This document shows, in pieces, positions 1 through 5,422 of a DNA stretch of 8,307 nt. The first letter of the stretch is position 1. Every line of letters begins with the position of its first letter. Source of the stretch: Tannerella sp. (GTDB lineage: Bacteria; Bacteroidota; Bacteroidia; Bacteroidales; Tannerellaceae); contig JAISYY010000045.1 in NCBI GenBank assembly GCA_031269635.1, positions 1-8,307 on the forward strand, written 5' to 3'. Under the pieces are notes generated by a model that did not search any database, was not told where the DNA came from, and saw only the letters and a program-made list of their open reading frames with translations. The position numbers were made by a program, and so were the translations under genes.

Positions 1-3
1 AAA

Positions 4-651
4 ATGGAGACTGACCCGAACCGGCAAATATGCCGTTCGGTGCCGGATGCCGTTCAGTATCCGTCTCCGTGGACAAAAGAAACTGAAGATACATTCGTCA
101 TTCCGGACGCAACCATTCAGTCCATGAGTACTTGTGGACTGCTGGATTCCTGGCTCAATCATCCTCTGCGCCTGCTGGGTCCCTGGTGTACTGAGTGTTC
201 TTCTCTGGAAATACAGGGGGTAACCCGTTTCAATGATATGCTTGCAAATGATAAAATTGCAGTGGAATTACTGGGAAGAAGCGATTACATGCCTGTACTT
301 GCAGCAAAATATATGTCCGTCATAGCGCAAAAAGAGGAAAAAACAGGCAGAATACAGTGTTTTGAAATGTTTCTGGCAAATGATGCATGCATATCGGCAA
401 TGGACGGAGACGAACGGCGCCGGTTTCTGGTAATGGCCTTAAAAATGATTGAAAAAGAGAAAGAACATGCAAATGAAACGCGCCATATTATGGTCGGTAT
501 CATGAAGGCATACAATTATACTCCTTTTCTGGAAGAAACCACATCCGAAAAATATCATAACGGGTTTGACGAATGGCTGGAAGGGTATAATATTTGCCGT
601 TTTGATGTGGTAGAAAAATATGCAAGACAATTTTTGAATGAATATTTATAA
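4..651 (+). CDS. Hypothetical cytosolic protein, 215 aa
   Basis: I do not recognise a characterised family. The frame is open to the window edge (only AAA precedes the ATG), so the true start could lie outside; an internal ATG at 124 (MSTCGLLDSW) is an alternative. There is no signal peptide or membrane segment. Visible features are a CxxC pair (C62 and C65 in GPWCTEC) plus C44. The C-terminal two thirds is rich in charged residues and looks helical (for example FLVMALKMIEKEKEHANETR). It ends with TAA only 19 nt before the ATG of the secreted-protein gene downstream, so the two are probably co-transcribed. From memory, proteins with an STCGLL...GPWC pattern recur as uncharacterised proteins in Bacteroidales, but I cannot verify this. 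Codons are AT-rich like those of the neighbouring 5' part of the next gene. The coding call is good; the function is unknown. Confidence 0.75.
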   Translation: METDPNRQICRSVPDAVQYPSPWTKETEDTFVIPDATIQSMSTCGLLDSWLNHPLRLLGPWCTECSSLEIQGVTRFNDMLANDKIAVELLGRSDYMPVLAAKYMSVIAQKEEKTGRIQCFEMFLANDACISAMDGDERRRFLVMALKMIEKEKEHANETRHIMVGIMKAYNYTPFLEETTSEKYHNGFDEWLEGYNICRFDVVEKYARQFLNEYL

Positions 652-670
652 ATATGAAAAATATAAAACT

Positions 671-2002
671 ATGAAAAAGAATAAAATCAGCAACAGAATT
701 GTTGCAGTAATATCAGGTATAAGTATAAGTATTACAGCCTAGTCTCAATATCAGCCGGGAACTGTTTATACTCCGAACAATACTGCTGTAACAGTGGGAT
801 ATTTTAGTGGTACAGACCTTTCCGCGTCTCAGAAAAATGAATATAAAAATTATTGGCTGTCCTATTATAATAACAGGATAACATATCAATCAGAAGCAAC
901 AATGACGTATAATTGTCATGGTTACGCATGGCATATGAGTGCAGGAGGCTCCACAGTATGGATAAATACACCGGAAGATGATAAATATTGGAATGATTAC
1001 AGTTACGTGGAAGTTTCAATTCCTGCCGAGGCAACAAAAATATCATTTGGTGGCCCTTGTTATCAGACGTGGATGGGAGAGTATACAAATCCCTGTGATC
1101 ATTCGGCAATTCGCTATTCATCAAGTTATTTTATCTCAAAATGGGGGCCTGGTCCACGATTTATGCATAGCATAAATGATTGTCCGTATTCAACGGAAGA
1201 TTTGCATTATTATGCCAGACCTTCCATCTCCGGCCCCACCACTGTCTGCATCGGTTCGTCCGCCACATATACCGTTAGCTCTGCACCGGCAAGCTACACA
1301 TGGGACAAAAGTACCAACCTCACGCTCGTCTCCACCTCCGGCAATACGGCCACGTTCACGGCGAATGTGATCGGATCGGCATGGGTGCGTATTCTCATGG
1401 ATGGAACGGAAGTAGCAAAATATGATTTTACGGCGGGAACACCGGTTGGCATTATCAGCAGTCAATCTGCGATAACAGGCGCCGGGAGCTATCAATTTTA
1501 TGCATCGTCAGTGCCTTCCGGTGTGTCTTCAAACGATATTGAATGGATATTATTACCACCCATCGGATACAGTACGCTGTATATAGGGAGAACTCCGATG
1601 ATCAGTTTCCCCGGTGGCGGCCTGTATACATTGAAAATGAGATATTATGGGACATGCGGTTACAGTCCTTATGCATCCCAGCAAATATCCGTGCCTGGAG
1701 CTCCTGTTACAGATCCCCGGTTATTGTCGCGCGCTTATCCTAATCCTGTTTCGGATTTGCTAAATATAGAATTGGATGAAAATGTGATTGAAAAATTAAT
1801 GGAATCCGGTTTGGCTAAAGGGAAAATAGACATAGATATCCGGCTGTATACTCACTCGGGCGTATTGGTACGCAATCTTATTTCTTCCAATAAAAAAATG
1901 CAATTAGATGTTTCGAATTTACCGAATGGCGTTTATTTCTTGCATGTATCATCCGTCCTTACCCAAAATCCGGATGTGATTACGGTTATTGTACGCCGAT
2001 AG
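671..2002 (+). pseudogene. T9SS-exported modular protein with Cys/His domain, interrupted by amber codon
   Basis: The ATG at 671 opens a Sec signal peptide (MKKNKISNR, then IVAVISGISISITA). Codon 24 (740-742) is TAG, followed in frame by SQYQPGTVYT and the rest of the protein. CAG would give a normal ITA/QSQ cleavage site, so one C-to-T change explains the stop. Without readthrough, only a fragment from the GTG at 794 (402 aa, no signal peptide) could be made. Residues below are counted from that GTG. The N-terminal domain (about 20-135) has NCHGYAW (Cys41), CDHSAI (His103) and SKWG (116-118), an arrangement like papain-fold amidases; catalysis is inferred. Two Ig/PKD-like modules follow (about 143-215 and 216-298). 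The end (about 315-402) is a type A T9SS sorting domain, YPNPVSD through LPNGVYFLHV to VIVRR. The gene lies 19 nt after the 215-aa gene, probably in one operon. The intact domains suggest recent inactivation or a sequencing error. Confidence 0.75.
740..742 (+). other. In-frame amber codon at signal-peptide cleavage site
   Basis: TAG lies 23 codons after the ATG at 671 and in frame with the 402-codon ORF that follows. It sits between ITA and SQYQ, where signal peptidase would be expected to cut. At least five other genes in the window end in TAG (2002, 3115, 3719, 7579 and the 59-aa gene at 7660), so the codon is an ordinary stop here and stop reassignment is not plausible. Confidence 0.85.
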
Positions 2003-2066
2003 ATTCTGCGAAAAGCATTTATCATTATGTAATTTCAACTAACAAATGCAACTTTAAGTAAGAAAA

Positions 2067-2102
2067 AAACCATCATCGTGGGCATGGCCACGATGATGGT
2101 TT
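2067..2102 (-). terminator. Perfect 15-bp hairpin, terminator-like on the minus strand
   Basis: Arms 2067-2081 and 2088-2102 are perfectly complementary (AAACCATCATCGTGG on the plus strand) around a 6-nt loop. The run of seven A at 2063-2069 becomes a U-tract after the hairpin when read on the minus strand, which is the form of a Rho-independent terminator. On the plus strand only three T follow, so termination of the upstream T9SS gene (65 nt away) would be weaker. It stands 30 nt before the IS30 transposase start and may belong to the insertion sequence as an end hairpin. No minus-strand gene is visible that would need it. Confidence 0.55.
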
Positions 2103-2711
2103 AGGAAAAAATTTCTACTTTTACGTTGCATATGAAAAAAGAACATTTATCCCGTGAGCAAAGGTACACAATTTCTGTGATGCTCAGACAAGGGTGTTCC
2201 CAAAAAATGATTGCAGGAGCAATCGGTAAAGACAAATCGGTAGTATGCCGTGAGTTGAAGCGAAATGCCAACCTCAAGGGTGCATACTCGTTTGAGTACG
2301 CGCAAGACATGGCGGAGTTGTGCAAAGAGCGCATGAAAAAACCCCGAGAATTTCTCCCTTCTGTCAAAAAAGAGGTCGTTGCCTGCATTCGTCAGGGGTG
2401 GTCACCGCAGCAGACCGCAGGCAGGATGAAACTTAAGAGAAAGCCCACCGTCAGCCATGAAACAATATACAGGTTCATTCGGCTGGACAGAGAGCAGGGG
2501 GGGGAATCTTTACACGCATACGCGGCATCAGATGAAGCGCCGAAAGCGTTCGACGGGCAGCAAAATACCCATCAAAAATCGAACTCCAATTGATCAGCGT
2601 CCGGACATCGTCAATATGGGAGGACGCTTCGGAGACTGGGAGATTGACACTATTGTGGGCAAAAATAATCGGGGCGCTATTCTTACCTTGGTCGAGCGGA
2701 AGAGCGCCTTT
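2067..2711 (+). mobile_element. Truncated IS30-family insertion sequence remnant
   Basis: This stretch is bounded by the hairpin on the left (uncertain) and by the last codon resembling IS30 transposases (KSAF, ending 2711) on the right. I cannot identify terminal inverted repeats or a target duplication, and the right end of the element is missing. A -7-like TACTTTTA at 2116-2123, just before the transposase ATG, may be its promoter. The segment 2003-2066 between the T9SS gene and the hairpin is AT-rich and shows nothing else. The element is immobile by itself because its transposase is both frameshifted and truncated. The left boundary is a guess. Confidence 0.55.
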
Positions 2712-2759
2712 AAGTATAAAAATCATCCCCTTGCATTTTTGAAAAGCGATATCAAGTAA
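2132..2759 (+). pseudogene. IS30-family transposase, frameshifted and 3'-truncated
   Basis: The start is the ATG at 2132 (MKKEHLSREQRY); the TTG at 2126 only extends the frame. The N-terminus is the IS30 helix-turn-helix (LSREQRYTISVML, then GKDKSVVCRELKRN). It is followed by GWSPQQTAGRMK and SHETIYRFIRLDREQGG. At 2497-2504 a run of eight G shifts the frame. With seven G the reading would be CAG GGG GGG AAT and continue as NLYTHTRHQMKRRKR, RPDIVNMGGRFGDWEIDT and TLVERKSAF, which is classic IS30 sequence including the first catalytic Asp region (DWEID). After KSAF (2711) the similarity ends and about 15 unrelated codons run to TAA at 2757-2759. The second Asp and the Glu of the DDE triad are absent. 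About 193 of the usual 300-plus residues remain, so no active enzyme can be made. Confidence 0.9.
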
Positions 2760-2767
2760 ATTTTTAC

Positions 2768-2775
2768 TACTTTTG
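2768..2775 (+). promoter_or_regulatory. Bacteroides-type -7 promoter element for the DUF4286-ruvC unit
   Basis: TACTTTTG matches the Bacteroides -7 consensus TAnnTTTG exactly. It lies 28 nt before the ATG at 2804, a usual leader length. A TTTG at 2738-2741 is about 26 bp upstream, longer than the 19-21 bp expected for the -33 element, so the upstream half is weak. The box lies just outside the IS30 remnant. Confidence 0.5.
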
Positions 2776-2803
2776 CAGTCTGAATTTTAACATTGAAACA
2801 GTT

Positions 2804-3115
2804 ATGATTATATATCACACAACCTTTCATTTGTCCGGTGAAATCTATCTGAAGGGGCTTGATTATCTTAAAAGCGTATACGTCCCGGCGGCGATGCGCA
2901 GTGGTAAACTTCACAGTCCGCGTATGCAACGCGTACTGAATGAAGACGGGGAAACGAACGGGGTCAGCCTTTCCGTACAGTTTTCCGTATCCGGGAGGGA
3001 TGTTCTTGATGAATGGATAAACAAAGAAGGTATTGCATTGCATAAATCCCTGATGGAAAAATTCAGCGATGAGATAGCCGGTTTTTCCACTTTGCTGGAG
3101 GAGATTGATTTGTAG
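2804..3115 (+). CDS. DUF4286 family protein, 103 aa
   Basis: A small soluble protein that matches DUF4286, a Bacteroidota family of unknown function. The family pattern is visible: a start like MIIYHTTFHLSGEI, a middle YVPAAMRSGKLHSPRMQRVL, a VSLSVQFSV strand, and the ending AGFSTLLEEIDL. It looks like a one-domain alpha/beta fold with no signal peptide or membrane segment, and it is of normal family length. ATG 2804 is the only reasonable start and is preceded by a -7 promoter box. ruvC begins 43 nt after its stop on the same strand, and DUF4286 genes are, to my knowledge, often found next to ruvC in Bacteroidales. Co-transcription is likely; a functional link to recombination is unproven. 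Confidence 0.88.
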   Translation: MIIYHTTFHLSGEIYLKGLDYLKSVYVPAAMRSGKLHSPRMQRVLNEDGETNGVSLSVQFSVSGRDVLDEWINKEGIALHKSLMEKFSDEIAGFSTLLEEIDL

Positions 3116-3158
3116 CGGACAGTCGTTTTTTTGTATTGAAAGACAATTACAGTATTTA

Positions 3159-3719
3159 ATGGACAAAGAAAAAGTTATATTAGGGATTGATCCCGGAACG
3201 GTCATTATGGGATACGGAGTTTTACGGGTAGAAGGGAAAACGCCGCACCTTGAAACGATGGGTGTGCTTAAGCTGAATAAGTTCGATAGTCACTACCGTC
3301 GCCTTCAGCATATATTTGAACGTGTAACACAGCTTATAGATTCGTATCATCCCGGCGAACTCGCCATTGAGTCTCCGTTTTTCGGCAAGAATGTACAGAG
3401 TATGCTGAAGCTTGGCCGCGCCCAGGGGGTTGCGATAGCAGCGGCTCTCCATCGCAATATACCTGTCTGCGAATACGCGCCGTTAAAAATAAAAATGGCG
3501 ATAACCGGCAACGGGCAGGCGTCAAAGGAACAAGTTTCCGGGATGTTGCAACGAATGTTGCACATCCCGGATGAAAATATGTTGCCTCAGCTTGATGCGA
3601 CTGACGGGCTTGCGGCCGCTTTTTGCCATTATCTTGAGACAGGCAAGCCTAAATTCGATAAAACTTATTCCGGCTGGAAGGATTTTATAACCAAAAACCC
3701 TTCCAAGATACGAAAATAG
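3159..3719 (+). CDS. ruvC: Crossover junction endodeoxyribonuclease RuvC
   Basis: RuvC is the dimeric Mg2+-dependent nuclease that resolves Holliday junctions with RuvAB during homologous recombination. The protein is 186 aa from ATG 3159 (MDKEKVILGIDPGT). The frame is open upstream to a TTG at 3105, but that would overlap the preceding gene and add non-family residues. The acidic active site is complete: Asp11 in GIDPGT, Glu71 in LAIESPFF, and Asp146 and Asp149 in QLDATDGLAAAF. The conserved AITGNGQASKEQV segment (114-126) is present. Length and motif order are normal. It follows the DUF4286 gene by 43 nt and converges with gdhA, leaving only 19 nt between the two stop codons and no clear terminator. 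Confidence 0.95.
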   Translation: MDKEKVILGIDPGTVIMGYGVLRVEGKTPHLETMGVLKLNKFDSHYRRLQHIFERVTQLIDSYHPGELAIESPFFGKNVQSMLKLGRAQGVAIAAALHRNIPVCEYAPLKIKMAITGNGQASKEQVSGMLQRMLHIPDENMLPQLDATDGLAAAFCHYLETGKPKFDKTYSGWKDFITKNPSKIRK

Positions 3720-3738
3720 AGCGGGGTGTTATATTCGT

Positions 3739-5073
3739 TCAAGCAACCCCCTGTGCTATCATCGCTTTCGCTACTTTCATAAATCCGGCAATGTTGGCTC
3801 CTTTTACATAGTTTATGTAATCACCTTCACGTCCGTGCTTGACACACTGGTTGTGAATGTCGCTCATTATCTGGTGCAGCATCCGGTCGACTTCGTCCGG
3901 CGTCCACGATATGTGCATGGCATTTTGCGTCATCTCAAGTCCGGACGTTGCCACCCCTCCCGCATTTACGGCTTTTCCGGGAGCGAACAGCGTTTTGTTA
4001 TGAATAAACGTGTCTACCGCTTCGGCCGTACATCCCATATTTGATATTTCCGCAACACATTTTATGCCGTTTTCGATCAGCATATTCGCATCGGAAGCGT
4101 CCAGTTCGTTCTGGATGGCGCATGGCAGGGCGATATCTGCTTTTTGCTCCCACGGGCGTTTTCCGGGAAAAAATACAGCGCTACCGAATATGTCTGCGTA
4201 AGGGGCAACGATATCTTCGCCGGAAGCGCGCAGTTCGAGCATATAATCAATTTTATCCCCGCATATTCCGTCCGGATCATAGATATACCCGTCAGGCCCG
4301 GAGATTGTAATCACTTTGGCTCCCAGTTCCACCGCTTTAACGGCCGCGCCCCAGGCGACATTCCCGAAGCCCGACAGGGCGACTGTCTTGCCTTTTATAT
4401 CCATTCCATGCTCCTGCAACATCCGGTTGACGAAGTACAATCCTCCGAAACCGGTCGCTTCGGGACGCAATATCGAACCTCCATATTCGAGACCTTTACC
4501 CGTAATTGTCCCGGTATTTTCACGCGCAAGTTTTTTGTACATGCCATACAAATATCCTATTTCACGTCCCCCGACACCGATATCTCCCGCCGGAACGTCC
4601 GTCTCCGGCCCGATATTATGCCATAGTTCCGTCATAAACGCCTGGCAGAAACGCATGATCTCCGCGTCGCTTCGTCCGCGTATGGAAAAATCGGAACCAC
4701 CTTTTCCTCCCCCCATGGGCAGTGTGGTAAGCGCATTTTTGAAAGTCTGCTCGAATGCCAGGAACTTCAGGATAGACAGGTTTACCGAAGCATGGAAGCG
4801 TAATCCGCCCTTATACGGGCCTGTTGCATTATTAAACTGTACGCGATAGCCAAGATTTACATGAATCTCACCCTTATCGTCGATCCAGGGTACGCGAAAA
4901 GTAATGATCCTGTCCGGTTCAACGAGCCGTTCGATTATTTTCGCTTTTTCAAACTCCGGGTGCTCGTTATATACCTCTTCGATACTTGTCAAGACCTCTT
5001 TGACAGCCTGCATGTATTCTTTTTCCCCGGGATGCTTTGCTTCTAATGAAGCCAATATTTGTTCTGTTTTCAT
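3739..5073 (-). CDS. gdhA: Glutamate dehydrogenase (NADP-type, hexameric)
   Basis: This enzyme interconverts 2-oxoglutarate plus ammonium and L-glutamate with NAD(P)H in the cytoplasm, the main entry of ammonium into amino acids in many Bacteroidales. It has 444 aa, the normal size of the small-subunit hexameric class. Visible motifs are the substrate-binding segment GPYKGGLRFH (85-94), the catalytic Lys124 in PMGGGKGGSDF, Asp164 in PAGDIGVGGREIGY, and the dinucleotide-binding GFGNVA (235-240) of the Rossmann domain. The sequence resembles NADP-linked GdhA; coenzyme preference cannot be settled by eye because some Bacteroides enzymes use both. The start is ATG 5073-5071, with an A/T-rich leader and no Shine-Dalgarno sequence. 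It is divergent from the EF-G2 gene and convergent with ruvC. A candidate promoter, a leader stem-loop and a shared dyad lie upstream. Confidence 0.95.
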   Translation of the reverse strand: MKTEQILASLEAKHPGEKEYMQAVKEVLTSIEEVYNEHPEFEKAKIIERLVEPDRIITFRVPWIDDKGEIHVNLGYRVQFNNATGPYKGGLRFHASVNLSILKFLAFEQTFKNALTTLPMGGGKGGSDFSIRGRSDAEIMRFCQAFMTELWHNIGPETDVPAGDIGVGGREIGYLYGMYKKLARENTGTITGKGLEYGGSILRPEATGFGGLYFVNRMLQEHGMDIKGKTVALSGFGNVAWGAAVKAVELGAKVITISGPDGYIYDPDGICGDKIDYMLELRASGEDIVAPYADIFGSAVFFPGKRPWEQKADIALPCAIQNELDASDANMLIENGIKCVAEISNMGCTAEAVDTFIHNKTLFAPGKAVNAGGVATSGLEMTQNAMHISWTPDEVDRMLHQIMSDIHNQCVKHGREGDYINYVKGANIAGFMKVAKAMIAQGVA

Positions 5074-5137
5074 AAGTTTCGTAATTATTTAAAAACTCGA
5101 ATGATTGCCCGCCCAATCCATACTTGCGGTTGTTGCA

Positions 5138-5178
5138 GGCCAAAAAATGTAAGGAAAACCTTTTTTTACGTTTTTGCC
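5138..5178 (-). promoter_or_regulatory. Stem-loop in the gdhA leader
   Basis: GGC-AAAAA-GTAA on one side pairs with TTAC-TTTTT-GCC on the other (5138-5152 with 5166-5178), about 12 pairs interrupted by small bulges, with an inner GG-AAAA-CC. It falls inside the predicted 5' untranslated region of gdhA, about 65 nt before the ATG. It is AT-rich and matches no riboswitch class I know. A role in attenuation or mRNA stability is only a possibility. Confidence 0.3.
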
Positions 5179-5252
5179 GCTGATAATAAACGGCATTTCC
5201 ATTAGTCCCATGTTTGTTTAATTTAGGTGGTTTATTGTATATAATAACGACG

Positions 5253-5260
5253 CGAAGATA
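5253..5260 (-). promoter_or_regulatory. Candidate -7 promoter element for gdhA
   Basis: On the minus strand this reads TATCTTCG, one base from the Bacteroides TAnnTTTG consensus. Transcription would start near 5249, giving an untranslated leader of roughly 175 nt before the gdhA ATG. The position expected for the -33 element (near 5280-5283) shows only TGCG on the minus strand, so the promoter may need an activator. Confidence 0.4.
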
Positions 5261-5282
5261 GTAAAAAAATCGTCTATAACGC

Positions 5283-5322
5283 ATGTTTTTTATCTATGTT
5301 TAAAAACATAGTTTATAAACAT
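5283..5322 (+). promoter_or_regulatory. 40-bp nested dyad, candidate CRP-family operator shared by gdhA and fusA2
   Basis: The core CTATGTTTAAAAACATAG (5294-5311) has perfect 8-bp arms around AA. It can be read as TATGT-N6-ACATA, the 5-6-5 spacing of CRP-type sites. An outer pair, ATGTTT at 5283-5288 and AAACAT at 5317-5322, shares the same centre. In all, 16 of 20 positions pair about 5302.5. The centre lies roughly 64 bp upstream of the predicted fusA2 start and about 53 bp upstream of the predicted gdhA start. In Bacteroides thetaiotaomicron the CRP-family regulator Cur activates the EF-G2 gene. I infer a similar site here; I do not know the exact Cur motif. Confidence 0.5.
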
Positions 5323-5356
5323 CTGAAAAAAGAGCCTCAAATCCGGTAATTATACG

Positions 5357-5363
5357 TACTTTG
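5357..5363 (+). promoter_or_regulatory. Candidate -7 promoter element for the EF-G2 gene
   Basis: TACTTTG followed by C resembles TAnnTTTG with one base missing. It lies 59 nt before the ATG at 5423. No TTTG is visible at the -33 position (around 5333-5338), which would fit a promoter that depends on an activator bound at the dyad upstream. The leader from here to the ATG is AT-rich, with ATATTAATAT-type self-complementary sequence and no Shine-Dalgarno motif. Confidence 0.4.
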
Positions 5364-5422
5364 CGAAAATTTTTCGAAAACACTATTTAAAATATTAATA
5401 TTAATGTAAAAGTTTAATTGTC

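Noticed and set aside
740..742. TAG reassigned as a sense codon
   Set aside because: Five other genes in the window, including ruvC and fusA2, end in TAG at the expected family length.
794..796. GTG as the natural start of the T9SS protein
   Set aside because: A good in-frame signal peptide lies upstream from ATG 671, and T9SS cargo needs Sec export, so the GTG is only the first start codon after the amber stop.
3105..3158. Upstream TTG start for ruvC
   Set aside because: It would overlap the DUF4286 gene and add 18 residues not found in the family; ATG 3159 directly precedes the conserved GIDPGT strand.
2723..3205. 160-codon minus-strand frame over the DUF4286 gene and ruvC start
   Set aside because: The plus strand carries two recognisable family proteins here; the antisense translation shows no motifs.
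3675..3705. TGGAAGG/CCTTCCA inverted repeat near the ruvC end as a terminator
   Set aside because: It has a 7-bp stem with a 17-nt loop inside coding sequence and no T-run on either strand.
4144..4849. Open frames of 160 and 177 codons on the plus strand over gdhA
   Set aside because: They are shadows of a well-conserved enzyme with intact motifs on the minus strand.
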